From NCBI GenBank assembly GCA_049323655.1, contig JBMONO010000051.1, positions 62,001-126,000 on the forward strand: 64,000 nucleotides of DNA, in the 5' to 3' direction. How positions within the stretch are numbered: position 1 is the first letter of the stretch; every line of letters begins with the position of its first letter. The position numbers and the translations under genes were made by a program. The stretch is from DB1 sp049323655 (lineage in GTDB: Bacteria > Desulfobacterota > Desulfobulbia > Desulfobulbales > SURF-16). Positions 35,102-43,559 of the stretch are shown here, in pieces. A model generated the notes under the pieces. It had not been told where the DNA came from and made no database searches. It was given only the letters and a program-made list of their open reading frames with translations.

Positions 35102-36013
35102 TCACCCAGCAGAAATTTTTCCGCACCTGTCGGATTCCAACAGTTCCCCAAGCATCCGCGCCAGACTCTGCCGCCAGTCCGGCAGCCCGGCCTGATAGAC
35201 TTCGCGCAGGCGGGAACAGTCGAGCCGGGAGTTGGCCGGTCGGCGGGCCGGGGTCGGATAGTCGGCGGTGGCGATCGGCCGCAGACGCTTGATGGCAAGA
35301 TTCTCGCCCCGGGCGGCAACAAGTCGGAAGATCTCGACGGCAAAGAAGTGCCAGCTCGCCTCGCCGGCGCCGCAGCAATGAAAGGTGCCCCAGTGACCGA
35401 CACCCTGGCGAAGAATTTTTGCCGCAAGCACGAGAAGCACCTCGGCAAGATCGGCGGCGCAAGTCGGGCAACCGAGCTGATCGGCGACCACGGCAAGTTC
35501 TTGCCGCTCACGACCAAGCCGCAGCATGGTTTTGACGAAATTCTGGCCATGCACGCCATAGACCCAGGCGGTGCGGAGAATGACATGCTCCACCAAGGCG
35601 CGCCGCACCTGCCGTTCTCCCGCCTCCTTGCTGCGGCCGTAGACGCCGAGCGGCGCCACCGGATCGTCCTCCCGGTAAGGCCGGGGCAGACTGCCGTCAA
35701 AGACGTAATCGGTGGAGAGATGGACAAGCGGCACCCCGGCCCTGGCGCAGGATTCGGCAAGATTGGCCGGTCCGTCGCAATTGGCGCGGAAGGCCGCCTC
35801 CACCTCGCTTTCGGCCCGGTCCACCGCGGTGTAGGCGGCGCAGTTGATCACCAGTTCAGGCCGAGTCTGATCAAAGATCCGACGCACCGCGCCGTTGTCG
35901 CTGATATCGAGTCCGGCCCGGTCGAAGCCGGCAACAACAGCTCCGTGATGCGGGCAGCGACGGACCAGCTCCCAACCGAGCTGACCATTGGCGCCGGTCA
36001 CCAGCAGCTTCAT
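35102..36013 (-). CDS. rfbD: dTDP-4-dehydrorhamnose reductase
   Basis: 303 residues. N-terminal NAD(P)-binding motif TGANGQLG, the YxxxK catalytic pair in VYGRSKEAGE, and HLSTDYVFDG typical of RmlD. It performs the last step, reducing dTDP-4-keto-L-rhamnose to dTDP-L-rhamnose. It is the distal gene of the rfbBACD cassette and overlaps rfbC by four bases. A terminator follows. Confidence 0.95.
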   Translation of the reverse strand: MKLLVTGANGQLGWELVRRCPHHGAVVAGFDRAGLDISDNGAVRRIFDQTRPELVINCAAYTAVDRAESEVEAAFRANCDGPANLAESCARAGVPLVHLSTDYVFDGSLPRPYREDDPVAPLGVYGRSKEAGERQVRRALVEHVILRTAWVYGVHGQNFVKTMLRLGRERQELAVVADQLGCPTCAADLAEVLLVLAAKILRQGVGHWGTFHCCGAGEASWHFFAVEIFRLVAARGENLAIKRLRPIATADYPTPARRPANSRLDCSRLREVYQAGLPDWRQSLARMLGELLESDRCGKISAG

Positions 36014-36573
36014 GGCTCACCCCGATAGAGAGGCAACCTTTCCGCTGCGATCTCGGCCAGACAGGGATAGAGCTGGTCCTTGGGCGAGAGGAGCGGATCG
36101 GCCACCGGCCAGGCAATGGCAAGGGCTGGATCGCTGAACAGCACCCCTCCCTCGTCGTCCGGCGCGTAATAATCGGCGCATTTATAGGAAAAATAGGCGG
36201 TACCGCTGAGCACGCAGAAGCCGTGGGCAAAGCCCTCCGGAATAAAGAGCTGGCGCCGGTTCTCTTCCGACAGCTCCACCCCGACCCAGCGGCCGAAGGT
36301 GGGCGAGCCCCGGCGGATATCCACCGCCACGTCAAAGATGGCGCCGGTGATCGCCTGCACCAGCTTGGCCTGCGGCCTGGCGATCTGATAGTGGAGACCG
36401 CGCAGGGTGCCGCGCACGGAAAAGGAGAAATTGTCCTGGACAAAGACCCGGTCAATCCCCGCTTCCGCGTAACGGGCGGCCTGATAGGTTTCAAGAAAAA
36501 AACCGCGGGCGTCGCGGAAGACCCGGGGCTCGATGATCAGGACGCCGGGCAGGTCGGTGGTCACGATCTTCAT
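36010..36573 (-). CDS. rfbC: dTDP-4-dehydrorhamnose 3,5-epimerase
   Basis: 187 residues, a cupin-fold RmlC. Diagnostic stretches are FVQDNFSFSVRGTLRGLHYQ (with the catalytic His of RGLHYQ) and EGFAHGFCVLS. It epimerises C3 and C5 of the 4-keto-6-deoxyglucose nucleotide. Start and stop overlap rfbA and rfbD by four bases each, implying strict coupling. Confidence 0.96.
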   Translation of the reverse strand: MKIVTTDLPGVLIIEPRVFRDARGFFLETYQAARYAEAGIDRVFVQDNFSFSVRGTLRGLHYQIARPQAKLVQAITGAIFDVAVDIRRGSPTFGRWVGVELSEENRRQLFIPEGFAHGFCVLSGTAYFSYKCADYYAPDDEGGVLFSDPALAIAWPVADPLLSPKDQLYPCLAEIAAERLPLYRGEP

Positions 36574-37445
36574 GAACTCTGTTCCTTTACCAGATCGAGC
36601 AGATAGCGGCCGTAGCCGTTTTTCGCCAGTGGTTCGGCCAGGCGCGCCAGCTGCTCGGCGGTAATGTATTTTTTGCGAAAGGCGATCTCCTCGATGCAGG
36701 AGATCTTAAGCCCCTGCCGTTTCTCGATGACCTCGATATAGCGCGACGCCTCTAGCATCGACTCGTGGGTGCCGGTGTCGAGCCAGGCAAAACCACGGCC
36801 GAGCAACTCAAGATGCAGCTCATTCATGTCGAGATAGGCCCGATTGACCGAGGTGATTTCCAGTTCACCCCGCTCCGACGGCCTGACCGCGGCGGCGATG
36901 TCGCAGACCCGGTTGTCGTAAAAATAAAGACCGGTGACCGCATAGTTGGATTTCGGCTTCACCGGTTTTTCCTCAATGCAGGTCACCCGACCTTCGCCAT
37001 CGAAACTCGCCACCCCGTACCGGCCCGGATCAGCCACCCGGTAGCCGAAGATCGTTGCCCCGCGCTGCCGGGCGGCGGCGCGTTCGAGCTGCTGGGGCAG
37101 GCCGTGGCCATAAAAAATATTATCCCCAAGGATCATGCAGACGTTGTCCGGGCCGATGAATTGCCGGCCAAGGACAAAGGCCTGGGCCAGTCCCTCCGGT
37201 CGCGGCTGGGCCACATAGGAAAAGGAGAGACCCCACTGGCTGCCGTCGCGGAGCAGGGCCTGAAAGAGGGGCAGATCGTGCGGGGTGGAGATGATCAGGA
37301 TCTCGCGGATACCGGCCAGCATCAGCACGGAGAGCGGATAATAGATCATCGGCTTATCATAAACGGGCAGGAGCTGCTTGCTCACCACCATGGTAACCGG
37401 ATAGAGCCGGGTTCCGGAGCCGCCGGCAAGGATGATGCCCTTCAT
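36570..37445 (-). CDS. rfbA: Glucose-1-phosphate thymidylyltransferase
   Basis: 291 residues. The nucleotidyltransferase signature GIILAGGSGTRLYPVT begins at residue 3, followed by SKQLLPVYDKPMIYYPLS and CMILGDNIFYGHGL (metal-binding Asp). It makes dTDP-glucose from dTTP and glucose-1-phosphate, the first committed step. Four-base overlaps join it to rfbB and rfbC. Confidence 0.97.
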   Translation of the reverse strand: MKGIILAGGSGTRLYPVTMVVSKQLLPVYDKPMIYYPLSVLMLAGIREILIISTPHDLPLFQALLRDGSQWGLSFSYVAQPRPEGLAQAFVLGRQFIGPDNVCMILGDNIFYGHGLPQQLERAAARQRGATIFGYRVADPGRYGVASFDGEGRVTCIEEKPVKPKSNYAVTGLYFYDNRVCDIAAAVRPSERGELEITSVNRAYLDMNELHLELLGRGFAWLDTGTHESMLEASRYIEVIEKRQGLKISCIEEIAFRKKYITAEQLARLAEPLAKNGYGRYLLDLVKEQSS

Positions 37446-38518
37446 GCCTCATCCCCCCCGCGGTTGTCGTAATTCTCGGCGATCCAGTTACGATATGCGC
37501 CGGAGCGCACCGAATCGACCCAGGCCATGTTGGCGAGATACCAGTCCACCGTGGCGGCCAGGGCTGATTCAAAGTCGTGGCGCGGAGTCCAGCCCAGTTC
37601 ACGGCTGATCTTGCCGGAGTCGATGGCGTAGCGGCGGTCATGGCCGGGCCGGTCCGCCACATGGGTGATGAGAGCAGCCGAGCTACCGGCCGGCCGGCCG
37701 AGCCGCTCATCCAGCATGGCGCACAGAGCGGTGACGATCTCGATGTTGCACCGCTCCGCCCCGCCGCCGACATTGTATGTCTCGCCGGGCCGCCCCTTTT
37801 CCAGAACGGTCAGCAGTGCCTCGCAGTGATCGAACACATAGAGCCAATCCCGCACCTGGCGGCCGTCGCCATAGAGGGGCAACGGCTTTTCCTCGATGAT
37901 GTTCATCAGCATGAGCGGGATCAGCTTTTCCGGAAACTGATAGGGACCGTAATTATTCGAGCAGTTGGTGATAAGCGCCGGCAATCCGTAGGTGCGGTGA
38001 CAGGCCCTGACAAAATGGTCCGAGGCCGCCTTGGAGGCGGAATAGGGGCTCGACGGGTCATAGGGGCTCTGCTCGGTGAAACGGCCGGTCTCGCCCAGAC
38101 TGCCGTAGACCTCGTCGGTTGACACATGGAGAAAGCGGAAATCTGGCACAGCACCTGACCGCCAGTGACGCAGGCTTGCCTCCAGCAGCCGGAAGGTGCC
38201 GGTGACATTGGTATCGACAAAGGCGGCCGGCCCGCTGATGGAGCGATCGACATGGGATTCGGCGGCCAGATGCATGACCCCGTCGAACCGATGAGCGGCG
38301 AACAGTTCGGCAAGCAGCTTCGCATCGCGGATATCGCCGTGGACAAAGGTGTAGCGTGTGCGCTCGGCAGCCGCCAGGTCGTCCATATTGCCGGGCCGGC
38401 CGGCATAGGTCACCGCGTCGAGATTGACAATGGCAAGCTCCGGCCGGGCCGTCAGAAGATAGCGCACCAGATTGGTGCCGATGAAACCGGCGCCGCCGGT
38501 GACAAGAACTCTTTTCAT
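37442..38518 (-). CDS. rfbB: dTDP-glucose 4,6-dehydratase
   Basis: 358 residues from ATG 38518; a TTG five codons earlier is in frame. NAD-binding TGGAGFIGTN, catalytic SPYSASKAASDH (YxxxK) and HVSTDEVYGSLG are diagnostic of RmlB. It is the first gene of the cassette, so its promoter drives all four; a TATAAT (minus strand, 38571-38576) sits about 55 bases upstream with no convincing -35. The sugar is probably used for O-antigen or another surface glycan; no glycosyltransferase is adjacent. Confidence 0.95.
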   Translation of the reverse strand: MKRVLVTGGAGFIGTNLVRYLLTARPELAIVNLDAVTYAGRPGNMDDLAAAERTRYTFVHGDIRDAKLLAELFAAHRFDGVMHLAAESHVDRSISGPAAFVDTNVTGTFRLLEASLRHWRSGAVPDFRFLHVSTDEVYGSLGETGRFTEQSPYDPSSPYSASKAASDHFVRACHRTYGLPALITNCSNNYGPYQFPEKLIPLMLMNIIEEKPLPLYGDGRQVRDWLYVFDHCEALLTVLEKGRPGETYNVGGGAERCNIEIVTALCAMLDERLGRPAGSSAALITHVADRPGHDRRYAIDSGKISRELGWTPRHDFESALAATVDWYLANMAWVDSVRSGAYRNWIAENYDNRGGDEA

Positions 38519-38599
38519 GTTCCTTTTTTCCAAAAATCAAACAAGGGCTGGTCAAATGGCCGGCCCTTTCATTATACATTTTGGGAGTGCATCAACATT

Positions 38600-38731
38600 G
38601 ATGGTCTCGTAAAAAGTGAAAATTAACCACAGAGACCGCAGAGCGCACAGAGATAACTGATTATAATTAAAGATGTTTTCTCTGCGTTCTCAGTGCGCTC
38701 TGTGGTGAAAAAGACTTTTTACGGGTTTGCC
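38600..38731 (+). repeat. Type A dispersed palindromic repeat, copy 4
   Basis: 132 bases from GATGGTCTCGTAAAAAGTG to TTTTTACGGGTTTGCC, with the same arm-centre-arm plan as copy 3. Flanks AACATTGAT (38594-38602) and GACATTGTT (38732-38740) agree at 7 of 9 positions. It lies in the divergent gap between rfbB and the CsgG-like gene; the rest of 38732-39075 shows only a candidate promoter. Confidence 0.9.
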
Positions 38732-38969
38732 GACATTGTTACATTCCCGTTCCAAATATTTTGCGGTTGCAGCGCTGTCAGGCGATATTACCGCAATATC
38801 AATATTTCGCAAGCAGATCATCAGCCACCCCGCCGCTGCCATTGCCCCCCACAGACGAAGACGAAACCAAAAAAATCAGAAGCACTGCAGGAAATTTTTC
38901 CCGATTCGCCATACCCAACATCTTGAAAAAAAAGAAAATAAAATTTCATACCGCCCGCCATCTATTTAT

Positions 38970-38998
38970 TTGCCCAGATGTCGCAAATGAGGTATCAT
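38970..38998 (+). promoter_or_regulatory. Candidate promoter of the CsgG-like gene cluster
   Basis: TTGCCC (38970-38975), a 17-base spacer and TATCAT (38993-38998), about 78 bases before the ATG at 39076. Confidence 0.5.
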
Positions 38999-39075
38999 TC
39001 ATTCATAAGTTTGTGATCGGTTTTCCTGCCGACACACCTGTTTGCCGCAGGTCTCATGTCGCAAAGGAGCATTTC

Positions 39076-39807
39076 ATGCGCAAAGCACCCCTGATATGTG
39101 TCTTCTGCCTGCTCACCGTCCTTGCCCTGCTCGGCGGCTGCGCCGAGGTCCGGCAGCCGGCGCCTGCCCTCGACGCGACCGCCCCTCAGGCCGCGCCGGT
39201 CGATCTACCAAGCCCTCTTGCCATCTTTCCCTTTGAAAACAACGCGGTGACCAACAACGCCGAGTTCGAGCCCTTGACAGGTGGCCTGGCCGCCATGCTG
39301 ACCACCGATCTGCGCCAGTCGGCGGTCCACCTCAAGATCATCGAGCGCAACAAGATGCGCGACCTGCTCCAGGAAATCGATCTGAGTCAGAGCGGCTATG
39401 TGGACCAGGCAACGGCCCTGCGGGTCGGCAAACTGCTCGGGGCGAAATCGATCGCCTTTGGCTCCTTTGTCGTGCTCGGAGAACAGGTACGGCTCGATGC
39501 CCGGGTGGTCAATGTCGAGACCAGTGAGACCCTGATGGCGGAATCGATCAGCGGCACCTCCGACCAGTTTCTCCAGCTCGAAAAAAAACTGGCGGCCAAC
39601 ATTGCCGCCGCCTTCCAGGAACGTTTGACAGCAAACCATGTCTCGCCCTCGGCGGATACCATGAGGGCGGCATTGGCCTTTTCCAACGGCGTTGCCGCCC
39701 TCGACCGCGGCAACCGGCAGGAGGCGGATTCCTATTTTCAGAAAAGCATTGAACTTGATCCCGGTTTTGCAAAACAGGTCGACAGCATCCTGTCCTCCGG
39801 CAACTGA
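39076..39807 (+). CDS. CsgG-like lipoprotein with C-terminal TPR-like repeat
   Basis: 243 residues from ATG 39076, with AAAGGAGC five bases upstream. The lipoprotein signal ends LTVLALLGGC, giving Cys at residue 17. The body begins PLAIFPFENN and includes a CsgG/TolB-type alpha/beta core (GGLAAMLTTDLRQS, KIIERNKMRDLLQEI, LGAKSIAFGSFVV). The end (LAFSNGVAALDRGNRQEADSYFQKSIELDP) reads as one TPR. CsgG itself forms the curli export channel, but the wider family includes FlgO-like and penicillin-binding-activator lipoproteins. It is first in a three-gene cluster with a related repeat protein and a barrel-like protein. Confidence 0.82.
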   Translation: MRKAPLICVFCLLTVLALLGGCAEVRQPAPALDATAPQAAPVDLPSPLAIFPFENNAVTNNAEFEPLTGGLAAMLTTDLRQSAVHLKIIERNKMRDLLQEIDLSQSGYVDQATALRVGKLLGAKSIAFGSFVVLGEQVRLDARVVNVETSETLMAESISGTSDQFLQLEKKLAANIAAAFQERLTANHVSPSADTMRAALAFSNGVAALDRGNRQEADSYFQKSIELDPGFAKQVDSILSSGN

Positions 39808-39888
39808 TGAACCTGGTGCACATGGTTGCTTGCAGCCGAACGGCATCAGCAAGTGACGTTTCACCTCAATTGACGAAAAGAGACCCGT

Positions 39889-41703
39889 ATGCACACAAAA
39901 GCGATCGCCGCACTCCTTCTGTCCCTCATCGCCCTGCTGGGCGCCACGTCAACCCATGCCGGCCAGGTAGTCACCGAAGCCGACAGAAACTGGGCTCGTG
40001 AGGCTATCGCCCAGGAAAAAGCCCTGGCTTCCGTCCTGCAGAATAACACCCTGGCGGTTCTCTATTTTCACAACAAAACCGGCCGCCCCGAGTTCGAGCC
40101 CTGGCAAAAGGGGCTGACCGTCATGCTCTCCATTGACCTGGCTAAACTGAAACAGCTGCAGGTGCTGGAACGGGCGAGGCTCCAGGCCCTGGTCGAGGAA
40201 CTCGGCCTCGGCGTCTCAGGCCTTGTCGACACGACCACAGCCCCGCGGGTCGGCCGTTTTGTCCGGGCCCACTACCTGGTCGGTGGTGAATTCGGGCAAG
40301 ACGCCTCTTCCGCCATGACGATTTTTTCCAATCTCCTCGATGTCTCCAAAGAATCGGTGTTGACCAGCACCGACGCCAAAGGCATGGTTGAAGAACTATT
40401 CAAGATGGAAAAGAAGCTGCTCTTTGCCATCATCAAGGCCCTGGGCATTGAAGTCACCCCGGAACAGGAGGCGGAGCTGCGCAAACCGATCAGCGAGGAT
40501 TACAATGCACTGTTCGCCCTGTTTCAGGCCATTGACCTCAGCGACCGGGGCGAGTACGGCAAGGCGGCGGAACAGTACCGTTCCGCCCTGGCCCTGGACC
40601 CCAGTTTGCCCCTCGCAGCCGAAGGGTTGCAGGAACTGATCGATCTCGGCCTGATCGGCGGCGGCAAAAAGAAGAGCAATCGATGGAAGGGCAAATCCTT
40701 CCTCAATGAGCTGCGCGATCGTTCTTCCTACACCGATAATCTCATTCCGATCTATCCGGTCAAACGAATCCGCACTCCGGACGAAATCGTCGAACGGGAA
40801 CGCCTCCTTAACGACGACCTGTGTCCTACCGATCCGCTCAAAACCGAACCGGGCATCTGCGGCTGCGGCGTGCCCGATATCGACAGCGACAACGACGGCA
40901 TCATGGACTGCAACGACAGCTGCCCTGCCGATCCGCTCAAAACCGAACCCGGCGTCTGCGGCTGCGGCATCGCCGATGTCGATATCGACGGCGACGGCAT
41001 CATGGACTGCACGGATCTCTGCCCGGATGACCCCCTGAAAACCGCGCCTGGCGTCTGCGGCTGCGGTGTGCCCGATATCGACAGCGACAACGACGGCACC
41101 ATGGACTGCTCAGATCTTTGCCCCGCTGATCCGCTGAAAACCGAACCCGGCATCTGCGGCTGCGGCATCGCCGATATCGACAGCGACGGTGACGGCACCA
41201 TGAACTGCGTAGACCTCTGCCCGGCCGATCCGGCAAAAAGCTCCCCCGGCATCTGCGGCTGCGGTGTCCCCGATACCGACAGCGACAACGACGGCACCCC
41301 GGATTGCAACGATCGCTGCCCGAACGATCCGCTGAAAATTGCGCCAGGCAGCTGCGGCTGCGGCGTGGCCGATACCGACAGCGACGGCGACAACACCCTT
41401 GACTGCTTTGATGGTTGCCCCTTTGATTCACTGAAGACCTCACCCGGTATCTGCGGCTGTGGTGTAGCGGACACCGACCGTGACGGCGACGAACTCATCG
41501 ATTGCCTGGACGGTTGTCCGGACGATCCAATGAAAACCGATCCCGGCATCTGCGGCTGCGGTCTCGACGACAGCTTGGACAGCGACGAAGACGGTACCGT
41601 TGATTGCCTGGACGGCTGTCCTCTCAACCCCAATCTGACCGAGCCTGATCCGGAGTTCGGCTGTGGAGGCGAAGAGGTCATCCCGTTACCGATTGGCGGA
41701 TAA
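39889..41703 (+). CDS. CsgG-like protein with tandem Asp/Cys-rich (thrombospondin type 3-like) repeats
   Basis: 604 residues with a signal peptide (MHTKAIAALLLSLIALLGAT, then STHAGQ) and no lipobox. Residues ~45-180 are CsgG-like (NTLAVLYFHNKTGRPEFEP, LTVMLSIDLAKLKQLQVLER), parallel to the preceding lipoprotein. A TPR-like helix pair follows near 205-245. From about 310 to the end come eight 33-34-residue units plus a degenerate ninth, consensus DLCPxDPLKTxPGxCGCG then DxDSDxDGxxDC. The DxDxDG loops are thrombospondin type 3-like calcium sites and the four Cys per unit may pair. The protein should be exported; anchoring a calcium-dependent rod to a CsgG-like module would be unusual. Confidence 0.85.
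   Translation: MHTKAIAALLLSLIALLGATSTHAGQVVTEADRNWAREAIAQEKALASVLQNNTLAVLYFHNKTGRPEFEPWQKGLTVMLSIDLAKLKQLQVLERARLQALVEELGLGVSGLVDTTTAPRVGRFVRAHYLVGGEFGQDASSAMTIFSNLLDVSKESVLTSTDAKGMVEELFKMEKKLLFAIIKALGIEVTPEQEAELRKPISEDYNALFALFQAIDLSDRGEYGKAAEQYRSALALDPSLPLAAEGLQELIDLGLIGGGKKKSNRWKGKSFLNELRDRSSYTDNLIPIYPVKRIRTPDEIVERERLLNDDLCPTDPLKTEPGICGCGVPDIDSDNDGIMDCNDSCPADPLKTEPGVCGCGIADVDIDGDGIMDCTDLCPDDPLKTAPGVCGCGVPDIDSDNDGTMDCSDLCPADPLKTEPGICGCGIADIDSDGDGTMNCVDLCPADPAKSSPGICGCGVPDTDSDNDGTPDCNDRCPNDPLKIAPGSCGCGVADTDSDGDNTLDCFDGCPFDSLKTSPGICGCGVADTDRDGDELIDCLDGCPDDPMKTDPGICGCGLDDSLDSDEDGTVDCLDGCPLNPNLTEPDPEFGCGGEEVIPLPIGG
40816..41670 (+). repeat. 99-base tandem coding repeats, eight units plus a degenerate ninth
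   Basis: In-frame units of 99 bases encode DLCPxDPxKTxPGxCGCG and DxDSDxDG. Alternate units are closest to each other (GVPDIDSDNDG versus GIADIDSDGDG), suggesting expansion as doublets. Confidence 0.9.
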
Positions 41704-41768
41704 AAAACAGGTTGTTTTTGTAAAACAAGAAAATGACGAACGCAACACCTCAACAAGGAATGACGACC

Positions 41769-42890
41769 ATGAAACGATGGGTGACGCTGCTGTTTCCCCT
41801 GGCGCTCTGCGCCAATGTTCACGATGCCGTGGCCACGGAAATCGCCGTGCAGGGCAGTCTCCACTATGACTGGTGGAAAAGCGACAACAGCATGGATGGC
41901 AGCCAGATCTTCGTGCCACTCGAATTGAACGGCGCAAAGGGGGATTTCACCGCCCGCCTGCTCACCGCCTTCACCAGAACGGAAAGCGATGCGGCCATCT
42001 TCGACAGCCAGAGCCTCTCCTCGGTAATCGACACCAAGGTCAACCTCTCCTATGCCATGGTCGACCGCCTGCCGGTCAATCTCCTCTTTGGCCTTGATGT
42101 GAACTGCCCAACCGGTAAAACCGACCTCGATGAAGACGAATCGCTCATTGTCCGTGATCCGGATCTGATCTCCGTCGTCACCTTCGGGGAAGGCTTCAAC
42201 GTCAACCCCAACGTCAGCATGACCAAAGACTGGACAAACTGGGGCGTCGGGCTCGGTATCGGCTTTCTCTGGCGGGGCGAATACGATTACAGCTGGGAAT
42301 TCCGCAACTATGATCCAGGCAATATCACCTATGTTACCGGCGAGGTGCGTTACTATCTCGGCGACAACACCCTTTTGCGTCTTTTCGGCGACTACGGCGA
42401 GTTCAGCAAAGACGAGCTGAACGGTGATGATCTCTACCGGGAATCGTACTTTGTCCTCATCGGCGGGGAAACACGGTATGCCGGCGAAAAATGGGAAAGT
42501 CGCTGCACACTCCAGGGGATCTTCCGCGGCAAAAGCGAGTTCCGGATGGCCAACCGAGGGTTGCAGACAGAAAGCCGGGACGGCTATGGGGATGAGTTTG
42601 AAGCGGAACTGCTGCTGCGTTACCATTTTGACGACACACTCAGCATCGCCCCCTCTTTCCAGTTTCTCTATGTCGACGACAACGAATACCCGGAGATCTC
42701 GCCCCTCTATATCGGCACGAGAACAAAATATGGACTGGGGTGCAGCCTGCGGCGGGCCATGAGCGAACGGTGCAACCTGGAACTCTTCGTTCGCTTCGGT
42801 CAGGTGGAAGATGAAGAGGGCTGGCTGGCCAATGAAGAGGTAAGCAGCAAGACGCACTCCCTTGTGCTGCAGTACAGCGGCCGTTTCTGA
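41769..42890 (+). CDS. Predicted outer-membrane beta-barrel protein, unknown family
   Basis: 373 residues from ATG 41769, chosen because AAGGA is nine bases upstream; two in-frame ATGs (41733, 41760) precede it. Signal peptide MKRWVTLLFPLALCANVHDAVA. The rest is alternating polar/aromatic strands separated by Asp/Gly/Asn turns (LHYDWWKSDNSMDGSQ, WEFRNYDPGNITYVTGEVRY) and ends in Leu-Gln-Tyr-Ser-Gly-Arg-Phe; a terminal Phe is the usual barrel-assembly signal. It lies 66 bases after the CsgG-like repeat protein and is probably its partner. I do not recognise a named porin family. Confidence 0.75.
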   Translation: MKRWVTLLFPLALCANVHDAVATEIAVQGSLHYDWWKSDNSMDGSQIFVPLELNGAKGDFTARLLTAFTRTESDAAIFDSQSLSSVIDTKVNLSYAMVDRLPVNLLFGLDVNCPTGKTDLDEDESLIVRDPDLISVVTFGEGFNVNPNVSMTKDWTNWGVGLGIGFLWRGEYDYSWEFRNYDPGNITYVTGEVRYYLGDNTLLRLFGDYGEFSKDELNGDDLYRESYFVLIGGETRYAGEKWESRCTLQGIFRGKSEFRMANRGLQTESRDGYGDEFEAELLLRYHFDDTLSIAPSFQFLYVDDNEYPEISPLYIGTRTKYGLGCSLRRAMSERCNLELFVRFGQVEDEEGWLANEEVSSKTHSLVLQYSGRF

Positions 42891-42907
42891 TTTCCATCCG
42901 CACTTTG

Positions 42908-42966
42908 CGAATAAACTCAAAAGGCGACACGGAGAATTGCCTCCTGCCGCCTTTTGAGCTTATTCG
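42908..42966. terminator. Bidirectional terminator between convergent genes
   Basis: 19-base arms CGAATAAACTCAAAAGGCG (42908-42926) and its complement with one mismatch (42948-42966). The right arm contains the stop codon of the minus-strand kinase gene; A/T-rich arm ends supply T-runs both ways. Confidence 0.75.
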
Positions 42967-43559
42967 TCGGTCATCACCTCAAGGGAGGGCAACCGGCTCT
43001 TTTGCGCCAATCTGGCAAGCACCCCCGCCAGCACCACCGGCACCGGCCCATTTGTCTCAATAATTACCAGATCGTCGGCCGGCATCTCCCCAGGAAACTC
43101 CATGCTCTCCTTCTGTCGCTGGTAAATCTCCCAGGTGCCGTCGGAAACCGCCAAAGGGTCGCGGGCGCGCCGCACGAGCCGGCGCTCTGTCTCCGCGTCA
43201 TCGCACTGGCAGAGGATGACAGAAAGAGTGGCATCGCACTCCTCCGCGCACTGCCGCAACCGTTCCCGCTCCGCCCTCTTGTGATAGGAGCCGTCCAGCA
43301 CCAGCGAACGGCCCTGCCGGAGCTCCCGGCGAGCATGCGCCAACAGGGCATCATAGGTGCGACGACTGAACTCCGGGGTATAGATCCCTTGATTGAAGGC
43401 GTTCCCCTGCCGGGAAGAGGAGGAAAACCCGGCCAGCTCCTTGCGAACCATGTCGGTGTTGTAACAGGGCAAAAAAAGCTTTTCGGCAAAGGCCCGCGCC
43501 AGAGTGCTCTTGCCGCTGGCAATGAGCCCCATAAAAACAAAGAGATTAGCCTGCTGCAT
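42960..43559 (-). CDS. P-loop kinase-like protein (ATP-binding half of COG2187-type pair)
   Basis: 199 residues. P-loop GLIASGKSTLAR begins at residue 11, then the nucleoside-kinase-like stretches PCYNTDMVRKEL and LVLDGSYHKRAERERL. This resembles the C-terminal ATPase half of bifunctional aminoglycoside phosphotransferase/ATP-binding proteins. Here it is a separate gene overlapping the end of the phosphotransferase half by 14 bases in another frame. Substrate unknown. Confidence 0.8.
   Translation of the reverse strand: MQQANLFVFMGLIASGKSTLARAFAEKLFLPCYNTDMVRKELAGFSSSSRQGNAFNQGIYTPEFSRRTYDALLAHARRELRQGRSLVLDGSYHKRAERERLRQCAEECDATLSVILCQCDDAETERRLVRRARDPLAVSDGTWEIYQRQKESMEFPGEMPADDLVIIETNGPVPVVLAGVLARLAQKSRLPSLEVMTDE

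Noticed and set aside
40816..41670. Regular repeats considered as a CRISPR array
   Set aside because: Units are 99 bases, in frame and coding throughout, with no repeat-spacer alternation; no CRISPR array was seen anywhere in the window.
40752..42920. 722-codon open frame on the minus strand
   Set aside because: Most of it is the complement of the 99-base repeats (Ser/Pro/Gln-rich periodic translation) and the barrel gene; no start context or family similarity.
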